Positions 25,301 through 37,300 of a stretch of DNA of 46,917 nt are shown here, one piece after another. The notes below the pieces were generated by a model. The model was not told the DNA's origin, made no database searches, and worked only from the letters and a program-made list of their open reading frames with translations. The position numbers were made by a program, and so were the translations under genes. Within the stretch, counting starts at the first letter, position 1. Each line of letters begins with the position of its first letter. Origin of the DNA: Phoronis australis (taxonomy: Eukaryota > Phoronida > Phoronidae); NCBI GenBank assembly GCA_002633005.1, contig NMRA01000365.1, positions 259,505-306,421 on the forward strand, read 5' to 3'.

Positions 25301-28300
25301 ATTGCGTGTCTGTATTGAATGGCTTATAAATTGTTGAGCGAATATTGATAAGACCTTGGACACCACTGACTTTCACTGCAGTCGACAATCATTGTATCAA
25401 CATTTTACGTGAAGTCACTACTCAGAGGATGCGAATGTCATTGTTCACCAAGTCAAATTTTAGAGCAGAATGATCAGAAAAGCCATTGAAATCCGGTGGG
25501 AAAAGACCCCCTGAACAGGGACTGAGGCTATGATATTCCCATCATCTATTGTCAGCTGCCTGTGATGAATACTAAATATCTACATGATTATCATGAGTGT
25601 GAAGATGTCGTAGTTTTTACGATATTTACACAGCTATGTCAGTTGTCATTGAAGACTTTTCACACAACTTGACTCTTTTTGTTTTTTTATCGATTATATA
25701 CGGTTTGTGAACTACTCTAATTTCACTGTAGTTGCAGACAGTTGGCATCATTGATAAGAGCTTAATATCTAATGGAGTATGATAATTTTCCACTAATTTC
25801 ACACAAAAATTATTGCCAAATTGGATATTTTTTAAGCTAGTTAGCTTTTTGAAAATAATGGGAACTGTAGCAAATATCATTTTATGACATCTATACACTA
25901 AACACTAACATATTTGTAATTGACACAAAATGTCCTTAATCTTCACTTTTTAGGAGAAATTCAACAAAGCAAGAGTTTCACTTGTCAGCCTTATTGTGTG
26001 CTGAATATGTGAAGAATTACTGTAGCCAGCAGTACAATGGGAAACTCTGAACTAACATTTTCTAGATCAACGGGCTTAAGATGAACTTACATTTTTCAAG
26101 GCACACATAAGCGGCGAGTCACCAGCATTATTGGTTGCCATGGCATCACATCCTTTGTCAATCAAAAGACTGGAGAGCTTGAAGCTCAACTCCATCTTGG
26201 CAGGATCAATAGATTCTGGTTCCTAAAATGGAAAACACAATTTAAACTTTGTGTCAGAGTATTAAAGCAGGATGAGCTAGGCCATTAAGATATACTGAGT
26301 AGCCATGTTGAGATAGTGAGAAAAAAGAACATAAAAATAAGCATATTTGCCGACTATGGTGATGATACTAGTATTAAAATACAAGCAATAGCAACAGGTC
26401 CTAACCACGAGTTTAAAAACAAGAGCAACGCGGAGTGTTGAAATGCGCCCACGAATGCATTACAAATGGTGTGCTTTTAGGGTTATTTATTTGTATCATA
26501 AAAATGGCCACTAGATGGAGCAAAAACATACAATCCATCCAAAAACAGGAACATGCCATATTTCATAAAAACCTGTCAAGGAACTTCAGAGAAACAAAGG
26601 AAAACAGAATAAAATGAAACTGCCACTAGTGGGCACAGTGTCCGTTGGATCCGCCTGAAAGTCGTCATCGTCTGTTGTTTTATTCATATAAATACACTTA
26701 CTAAATTTAGTAAAGATCCTGCAGTGGGTTTAGAAGATACAACTATGGGCGCGAAACAAAACTACCACTAGGAGGCAAAACAGTAGTCAGCAGGGATTGG
26801 AATGACCAATGACAGAAAACGCGGAAACTTTTACGGCCCAAAACATGCGCGCTACCCAGCCTTGAAATAGTCGATGTGAACCTTTCGCTGACGAAAGTAG
26901 GTAGGACTAAAAAAAAATAAAAAAAAAACGTTACCACCATCCGTAGCATGCGTCTGCGTCTTTTTATCTCGTCCATCCACTCCTCCACTCCCACCCCCAC
27001 ACATTTTTGGCTGCAGAGCCGTAGTATTTGTCACCGCAGTTTACAATCACACAAGACGCCATTGAAAATCCCACCACGCTATCCCAGATGCCCCGGCAAT
27101 GTTGACAATTTACGTTCCTCCGAAACATAAAGAGCAACTTCTGCTTTTCGAAGTGAACGTCGTCGGCAACGCCGCGGTAAGAAAGGAATTTGCCGCGGAA
27201 ATTTTATATCAAATCCGATTTTTTTTACGTGAAAATATAATAAAATGCGTGGACAGAACATTTGAAAAAAGCGGAAATCCGCGTTTCCGCGGAAAATTCC
27301 AGGCCCTAAGTCAGTCACCATCATCAAAGGTCATCTTCACACTGAGAACATATATGTCAATTTTCAAATGATTTGGTTGTAACAGGGGTGGACACCAAAA
27401 ACAAGATTTGAAAACAGCAAAAAATGGCCACTAGGTGGTGCAAAATACCTCGATTCCATCCAAAAACAGAAAGATAGCGTCATCACACCAATAGATGCCT
27501 ATATTTAAAACTTCATGAAAATCTGTTGAGGACCTTTGAAGATACTGAGTTAAACGTAAAAAAATTAAAATTGCCACTAGGGGGCACAGCAGTAGTCAAA
27601 TCTGTCCGAAAGTCATCATCCGTAGTCAACATCATATAAATACACTTGCTAAATTAAGTAAAGATCCTGCGAACGTTTTAGGAGATACAGCCATAGGCGC
27701 AACAAAAACAAAACTGCCACTAGGAGGTGCCACAGCAGTCAAAATCGTCGGAAAATCATCGTCAACCGTCCTCTTTATAGTAAGTACATACATGCCAATT
27801 TTCACAATCATCCTTTAGGCGGTTTGGTTGATAGAGGGGTGGACGCAAAAAACAGACTCGAAAACAGTAAAAATGGCCACTAGGTGGCGCAAACTACATC
27901 GAATCCATCCGAAAGCCAGAGGATAGCGTCATCTCACTAATAGGTGCCTACATATCGAATTTCATGAAAATCCGTTCAGGACTTTTGAAGATACAAAGGT
28001 AAGCGTAAAAAATTAAATTGCCACTAGGGGGCATACCGGTAGTCAGATCCGTCCGAAAGTTCGCTCATGCTGTCCCATTCATGAATGGAACATATGTGCC
28101 AAATTTCATGAACGTAAGTCAAAGAGTTTGGAGATAGAGCAGCGAACGCCGGACGGACGCCGCCCAGACGGACGGAGATGACGGCATAATGCGTCAACAT
28201 ATAAATAAGTGGGCGCATAAAAACAATTGCAGACGTGCGCACGCTGCGCATGTGGGCCCATTGCACTGATCACCTGGAACTATTTTTGTAATAGCTAAAA

Positions 28301-31300
28301 CCGAGCTGAGGAGCTAGAAACTTGACTAAGGGTCTAGCAGTGTGGCGCAGTGGAACTCGAACCCACAACCTCGAGTAAAAAAGGTGGGCACTTATCACAC
28401 GAGGCCACACTGCCTCCTCACACATGAGTTTACGTAACAGTCGACAACTTAGAGTACTTAAATACATTAACTGCAGCAATCAATAATAAATTTTAAGTAA
28501 AAACACTCAGATAGACTACTTTGAACCTGTTGAAGTCACTTAGAACAAAGACTGAATTCCACATAATGACTTACACGCCAGTGTCTCTTTACACGCAATA
28601 GACTGTTGCTGGCTAGGTAATGCAGCTGAAATCAAAATTGCATCATTATAAATAGGCTAGTAAACAATGTCACAAACACATATCATGTGTCTGACACATT
28701 TTCCATTATTCAAAATACATGAAAAGAAGTCGTTAAATTTACTTGATGATCACTTCTGACAATGCAAGATTTTTTTACAAATCACTTCTTGGGGAAAACA
28801 TTTGTCTTATGTCCAACTTGAAAAAATAGCCATTTTAGACAATGACAGCGCCAACTCTTCCAGAAAGATGGATTAGAGAGTCACTCTTTCTCAGAAAGAA
28901 GAATTTGGGCATGAACTGAGATTGTGATCAATGCCAATGAACGTTCTTTACACAAAAATCAACTACATAGGGCGCTAACCACCAATCACAAGTCTAAATC
29001 AGTTTGAGAGACAACAAAGTACTAGGGGGATAAAAAAATGACCACACTAAGTACATAACTTGTGACTCTAAATACACTGGCGACCTCTTTTTGACTTTTC
29101 AAATACAGAAAAACTTTCACAAGTCAAATCCAAACCGAGGATCTTATACAAGTAAAGAAAACTCCCATTATCTGAAGTGCCGGGTGCATGCATTATAAAG
29201 ACTTTGTCTAAGTTGAGCAAAAATTCCGACATATGCATGCTCGAGTGATGCGAATTTCCTGTAATTTTAATTTGCACAGTACATACTGCGTTTGACTCTC
29301 CAGTGTCAGAGAGTGTGACGTCAATGTTCTTCTTCAGCAGGTACTGTACTTGATCCAACAGGTGAGCATCCAGGGGCGATGAACAGGTGAGTAACAGCAA
29401 CGTCATACCTGAGTAATGATTATGAATTGTTGGTACTCATGACTCATGTTTTGTGGAAGGTGTGATTATTTTGAGTTTGGTGTTAAGTTTGGTGTTAAGT
29501 GTTAAGTACCAGAGGTTACACCAAATTAACAAAGAAATCAAACAAGAGCAACGCGGAGCGGTGAAATGCGCCCACGAATGCACCACTTACTGTGTGCTTC
29601 TAGGGTTGTTAATTTGTTTCATAAAAATAGCAGTATAACATTAAATCCATCTAAAAACCGGAAAATGCCATCACTTCTTTGACAGAAAGCTATTTACCAA
29701 ATTTCATAAATATCAGTCAAGGAACTTCAGAAAAACGACGGAAAACAGAAAAAAATGAAATTGCCACTATGGGGCACAGCGTTCATTGGATCGGAATGAA
29801 AGACGTCGTCTGTTGTTAGCTTCATAAAAGTACAATTACTAAATTTAATAAAGATCATGCAGTGCAATAAGAAGATGCAGCTATGGGCGCAAAACAAAAC
29901 AAAACTACCACTAGGAGGTGCCACAGTAGTCGAATTCGTTATAGTCAACTGCCCTCTTCACACAGAGAACATGCACACAAATTTTCAAAATCATCAGATC
30001 CTTAGAATGGTCTGGTTGATCGCTGGGTGGACGCCAAAAAACAGACTCAAAAACAGCAAAAATGGCCACTAGGTGGCGCAAAGGACCTCGATTCCATCCA
30101 AAAACGGGAGGATACCATCATCTTACCAATAGATGCTTATATTCCACATTTTCTGAAAATCTGTTGAGAGCCTTTGAAGATACAGAAGTAAACCTAAAAA
30201 ACTAAAATTATCACTAGGGGGCACACTTATAGCTAGATCCATCCAAAAATTGTCATTCGTTATGAACATAATATAAATACACTAACTTGCTAAATTTAGC
30301 AAAGACCCAACAAACGGTTTAGGAGAGACAGCCATAAGCGCCACAGCAGACGAAACCGTCAGAAAATAATCGTCAGCCGTCCTCCTCATAGTAAGAACAT
30401 ACATGCCAATTTTCACAATCATTCTTAGTGCCGTTTAGTTAATAGAGGGGTGGACGCCAAAAAACAGACTAAAAACAGTAACAAGAGCAACGCGGAGCGT
30501 TGAAATGCGCCCACAATTGCACCGCATTGGGTATCCTTCTAGGGTTGTTTATTGGTACCATAAAGTGGCCAGTAGAGGGCATACTTTGCAAAATGGAAAG
30601 GCATGGTCATTGTCTCCTCAATAGGCTAGGGGCAAAATGTGAGTAATCTTCATAATACAAGCACATCCTATACACCAGTTGCTTAAAGCACCACAGAAAC
30701 ATAGAATTAAAAACAAATTTACCAACATACGAGATTAGCACAGCATTAGAATGCCAGAAACAAATTTCTACTTGGAACTTTTCCTTCACAGTCACGAAGT
30801 AACACAAAGTATACACCTGAAGACCTATGAAAATACAGAGGTCAATGTAAAATACTAAAATTGCCACTAGAGGCAAATACTAAAATTGCCACTAGAGGCA
30901 TACCGGTAGTCAGAATCATCCTAAAGTCGTCATCGTCCGTTGTCAACATCACATAAATACACTTGCTAAATTTAGTAAAGATCCTGCAAACGGTTTGGGA
31001 GATACAGCCATGGGCGCAAAAAAACAAAACTGCCACTAGGAGGCGCCACAGTAGTCCAAATCGTCTGAAAATCATTGTCAGCTGTCTTCCTTATAGTAAG
31101 CACATACACGCCAATTTTCACAATCATCCTTTGAGCGGTTTGGTTGATAGAGGGGTGGACGCAAAAATACAGACTCGAAAACAGTAAAAATGGCCACTAG
31201 GTGGCGCAAACTACGTCGAATCCATCTGAAAACAGTAGGATAGCGTCATCTCACTAATAGGTGCCTACATACCAAATTTCATGAAAATCCGTTCAATACT

Positions 31301-34300
31301 TTTGAAGATACAAAGGTAAGCGTAAAAAACTAAAATTGCCACTAGGGGGCACACCGGTAGTCGGATCCGTCCAAAAGTCGTCATCTTCCGTTGTTAACAT
31401 CATATAAATATACTTACAAAATTTCGTAAAGATCCTGCGAACGGTTTAGGAGATACAGCCATAGGCGCAAAAAAAGAACTGCCACAGTAGTCGAAATCGT
31501 CGGAAAATCGTCAACCGTCCTCTACATAGTAAGCACATACATGCCAATTTTCACAATCATGCCGTCCCATTCATGAATGGAACATATGTGCCAAATTTCA
31601 TGAACGTATGTCAAAGGGTTTTGGAGATAGAGCAGCGGACGCTGGACGGACGCCGCCCGGACGGACGGACGGACAGAGATGACGGCATAATGTGTCCACA
31701 TATAAATATGTGGGCGCATAAAAATGGCCACTAGGTGGCGCAAACTACGTCAAATCCATCCAAGAACGGGTTGATAGCGTCATCTGATTAATAGATGCCT
31801 ATGCGCCTAATTTTATGACAATACGTTGAGGACCTTTGAATATACAGAGGTAAACGTAAAAAGTTGAAATTGACACTAGGGGGCACACCCGTAGTCAGAT
31901 GCATCCGAAAGTCATCGCCATCCATTGTCAACATCATATAAATACTTTTGCTAAATTTAAACGGTTTAGGAGATACAGCCATGGGCGCAACAAAAAAAAC
32001 TGCCACTAGGAGGCGCAACAGCAGACAAAATCGTCGGAAAATCATCCTCAGCCATCGTCTTCATAGTAAGAACATACATGCCAATTTTCACAATCATTCT
32101 TAGAACTGTTTGGTTGATAGAGGGGTGGACGCTAAAAACAGATTCAAAAACAGCAAAAATGGCCACTAGGTGGCGCAAAATTCGTCGAATCCATCCGAAA
32201 ATGTAAGTATAGCATAATCTCACTAATAGATGCCCATATGCCATATTTTATGAAAATACATTGAGGATCTTTGAAGATATAGAGGTAAGCGTAAGATACT
32301 AAAATTGCCACTAGGGGGCACACCGCTGGTCTGATCCGTCCGAAAGTTTGCTCATGCCGTCTCATCCATGAAAGGAACGCATGTGCCAAATTTCATTAAT
32401 GTATGTCAAAAGATTTTGGAGATACAGTAGCGGACGCCGGACAGATGCCGGAAGGACGCTGGACGGACAGAGATGACGGCATAATGTGTCCACATTATAA
32501 ATATGTGGGTGCATAAAAAGTGCCCTTAATCTTTTTTGAGTGAAAAATCCCAGAAGTGATTTGGGGTCCTGTTGACAGCTGACTCCACGGTACAATTATT
32601 GCATAAAGCCCTATGGTAAGGCCAAAATTAGAAGAAAACATTTGGATGGACAATGTTGGTAACAAGTGGGTGGTCATTCTGTGAACATAAACCTGCTGCA
32701 AAATAGAAAGTAAAACTCAATTGTCATGAGACGACTATCCAATACTGGGTCAACGTTTCGTTATTGCAGTACTTCGACTTTTCAGTATAAACCTTCTATA
32801 GCTTTATGTACCCCATTCTTAACTATACACAGCCACTCCCCTGAATACCTTTCTCATCTCTGAAGTTGATATCCACACTGGGTCGCTCCAATAATAGGTC
32901 AACCAAGCCATAATGACCCTTCATGTAGGCAGCCATCACTGGAGTGATCTAAAAGAGAGATTGTGTATGGGGTACATGTGACTGAAATCTAGTGCTGCAC
33001 AGAACTTGTCAAACTCTACAAGTCTTATTGAATACACCCAAGATTATGCGTTGAAACATGATGCAGGGACAGATGAGAGTGAAAAAATCAGTTTCCACCA
33101 CACTGTCATCAAATAGCACATTACACGATTAGAACCATAGACTACAAACGCCTGGGGCAGTTAAACTGAGAAACACAACAACTCAGATGTGGGGTTTAAG
33201 TCAGATACAACAGAAAAGGGGCGTTCATAGTGCAACTGCTGAAATTTATGAGGAATAATGTTAACTTTACTTTTGGTGAACATGTGTGTTAACCAAGAAG
33301 AGTACTGTATAATGACCACTTGCATATCATGCAGAGTATCATATAATGGCAACTTGCATGATATCATACTTCTAAAACCATGATATGAAAAAGAAACTTA
33401 GTGTTGCTTTTTAACTTTATAACCAATTCTTAAATTCTCAAAAGGAACTAATGCAAGTTTGCAGGTTTGATTACGAGTCACGACATAATTCATATTTTTC
33501 TTTATTTTACGTATGAATCGTTCTTTCAATACATGCGTTGTAACTTTTTGCTTTCTTAAGTCAAGTTATTAAGGCCCAATATCTAAAGGCTCTCAATTAG
33601 AGTAATAGTCCATGTTGGATTGTGAAGGTTCCAACCTCCAATCCTTTTTCCACAGCAACTTCTTATTTTTTCAAATCATGCATGTCGAATTCTAAAGTAA
33701 CAAATACCTGGTCACCATGGTAATAGTTAGGCATATCCACTTTTATATCATGCAAACTTGTCTTTTTGTTGGATAAGGTTTGTAATGCTTAAATGTTAAA
33801 GTACTGTGCATTCTAAGTTACTTATTTTGGTAAAAGATTAGATCACATATAAACTTTACTGTACTGAGATTATATCAGTTGTGACTTATGTACAGCAGCG
33901 GTAACCTTCAACCACCTTGAAAGTCTTTCACTGTAGAAACCAAATAGATAATTCCGACTAAAAGCACTTGATTTTAATTTGAACTGTGGATTAAATCATC
34001 CTCTGATTTGTTCTTTGACTTCCATGACTCAGTGACCAAAGTATGGTAGAATTAACTTGTTGTAATGAATGACTGAAATAATATGTTCAATGGCATCTTC
34101 AGGTAATATTTTTTGATGCCTTGGGTTTGTTATTATTTCAATACATTAACACATGAATTTAAAAAACCAAGTTCAGAAGACTTCCATTTCAAGTGTCCTT
34201 GTAATTCTGTTGTTGAGATTGCCACCTCCACTCAAATTTCAATTGTATACGTGGCTAAATTAAAAGGTGACACCCTTTTTACTCACTCCTGAAAGTGAAA

Positions 34301-37300
34301 CAAGAGCAACGCAGAGCGTTGAAATGCGCCCACAATTGCACCGTATACGGTATCCTTCTAGGGTTGTTTATTGGTACCATAAAGTGGCCAGTAGAGGGCA
34401 TATATGTAGTATGTTGTACTTTGCAAAATGGAAAGGCATGGTCATTGTCTCCTCAATAGGCTAGGTTTCAAAATGTGAGTGATCTTCATAATACAAGCAC
34501 ATCCTATGCATCAGTTGCTTAAGGCACCACAGAAACATAGAATTAAAAACAAATTTACCAACATACGAGATTAGCACAGCATTAGAATGCCAGAAACAAA
34601 TTTCTACTTGGAANNNNNNNNNNNNNNNNNNNNNNNNNNNNNNNNNNNNNNNNNNNNNNNNNNNNNNNNNNNNNNNNNNNNNNNNNNNNNNNNNNNNNNN
34701 NNNNNNNNNNNNNNNNNNNNNNNNNNNNNNNNNNNNNNNNNNNNNNNNNNNNNNNNNNNNNNNNNNNNNNNNNNNNNNNNNNNNNNNNNNNNNNNNNNNN
34801 NNNNNNNNNNNNNNNNNNNNNNNNNNNNNNNNNNNNNNNNNNNNNNNNNNNNNNNNNNNNNNNNNNNNNNNNNNNNNNNNNNNNNNNNNNNNNNNNNNNN
34901 NNNNNNNNNNNNNNNNNNNNNNNNNNNNNNNNNNNNNNNNNNNNNNNNNNNNNNNNNNNNNNNNNNNNNNNNNNNNNNNNNNNNNNNNNNNNNNNNNNNN
35001 NNNNNNNNNNNNNNNNNNNNNNNNNNNNNNNNNNNNNNNNNNNNNNNNNNNNNNNNNNNNNNNNNNNNNNNNNNNNNNNNNNNNNNNNNNNNNNNNNNNN
35101 NNNNNNNNNNNNNNNNNNNNNNNNNNNNNNNNNNNNNNNNNNNNNTCCTCTACATAGTAAGCATATACATGCCAATTTTCACAATCATCCTTTGAGCGGT
35201 TTGGTTGATAGAGGGGTGGACGCACAAAAACAGACTCGAAAACACTAAAAATGGCCACTAGGTGGCGCAAACTATGTCGAATCCATCTGAAAACGGGAGG
35301 ATAGCATCATCTCACTAATAAGTGCCTACATACCAAATTTCATGAAAATCCGTTCAGGACTTTTGAAGATACAAAGGTAAGCGTAAAAAACTAAAATTGC
35401 CACTAGGGGGCACACCGGTAGTCACATCTGTCCGAAAGTTCGCACATGCCGTCCCATTCATGAATGGAACATATGTGCTAAATTTCATGAACATATGTCA
35501 AAGGGTTTTGGAGATAGAGCAGCCGACCCCAGACGCCAGACGCCGGACGGACGCCGCCCGTACGGACGGACGGAGATGACGGCATAAAAATTAAAACTGC
35601 AATATTTTGTATTAGGCTTGATTATCTGTGATACACTGGTTTTTACATCTTCTTGGTGAAAAATGATTTAATTATGCCAACAAATGGAGTTGAAAGAAAT
35701 TATCAAATGAAGCAAGCAAAATTTTGGAGGGTTGACTGCTTGTAGCCATTGCAATACACAGCTGTCTTCCTGAACTGACATCAGACAGTTACGTAACCAC
35801 ATATGCCTGGTCTCAGAATTGACTGGCTGAAGTCGGAAAAGGTCATTACTGCTGGGCTTTTCTCATTAACCAAGCTGTTCGGACAAGAACTGCCCTGTGC
35901 AACAGATTCACGCAGTCCTATTATTTGTTTTGAAAAGCAGTTGTTTTGGTGTGAAACTATGTGTTTAAGTGTACGAAGACAGTTCATTCTAGACCAGTTA
36001 CCTTCCAGTTGTTAGGGACATTATCTTTCACCCCAGCGTCAAACAGCACTTTAGTACAGTGATACCAGCCATAGGCAACGGCATAGTGCAGGGCCGTGTT
36101 ACCAGAGGAGTCGGCCTGATCAGGATTGGAGCCTAGACTAAGCAGATAGGAGGCAATATGAGCCTGACCATTCATAATGGCATGAATGAGAGCAGTGCGG
36201 CTTAACTTGTCTGAAAAAGAATAAAGAATCAAAATTTACTTTTGTTGTTCAGCAGACTTGACATTACCCTCCTAACTCCTAACTCTCAACTTCAAAGTGA
36301 AAAATCCTACATAGGGCCTGAAAATGCTGTTTCTTAACACTCCCAAATAAATATGAAGTCTACCGCTAATTGGTCTAAGTTTCTTTGCAGTGACTGGTTT
36401 CTACCATCAAAATGAATTGACAGGTCACTAGCAACTGACTTGAAGTAGTTTGCTTGGACTGATGCTAATAATATATGACTACAGATAATGGCTTAATTTA
36501 CACTAGTTATCAAATGTTTCATTCTTATAAAACATATTTCATTCAGAAGAAATATTAAAGTTTCTTGTTAAAATACACCGGTAACATATTCAGGGTTACA
36601 TATAACTAAGGAAACACTATTGAAACACAAGACTCAAGACCATACAGGCACTTACCTGTTTGTTCCACCTTAGCCCCGTGTTCCACTAGTAACTTGACAA
36701 TATCTAGCTGGTCCCGCTGACAAGCATACATCAGCGCAGACACTTTCTCCTTCCCTGCACTCAGTGTCTTCTTGAGATCCACGTCATACTTCAGAAGCTG
36801 TATGGCGCAATCCTGCACACACACACAAATACAAAAATTACGTGAAGTAATGAAGATGTAACACCAACACAAAGCACATTCTTTCAACAAACAGAGAGCA
36901 GAATGGGTTTGTAACACGTCCTGGACTGGAAACTAGTCCACCACATGACTGTGACCATGGAGTGGACAACTGAAAACTAGTCCACCACATGACTGTGACC
37001 TTGGAGTGGACAACTGAAAACTAGTCCACCACATGACTGTGACCTTGAAGTGGACAACTGATCAAGTTAATTCAGTAAACACCTTCATCAGTTTACTCAA
37101 AATTTTTCATTTTTTTCCACCCAAAACTTTAAGAGCTTTAGCTCGCAGAAATTTTTGTCAGCTGCCATGTTGATCTGCCAGCTGCCATGTTGATCTGCCA
37201 GCTGCCATGTTGATCTGTCAGCGGCCATGTTGATCTGTCAGCGGCCATGTTGATCTGTCAGCTGCCATGTTGACCTGCCAGCTTCATCATACTGACAAAG

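Noticed and set aside
26940-27062. THAP-like zinc-finger start (MASCVIVNC on the minus strand)
   Set aside because: The Cys spacing is suggestive, but no later motif follows and the older copy at 17340 breaks at once; it is non-coding element sequence.
28330-28424. Functional tRNA gene
   Set aside because: A and B box-like strings are present, but the arms do not make a full cloverleaf and the same unit recurs with a SINE tail at 40099.
34461-35270. Long frames through N
   Set aside because: They cross assembly gap 2 inside a mobile element.
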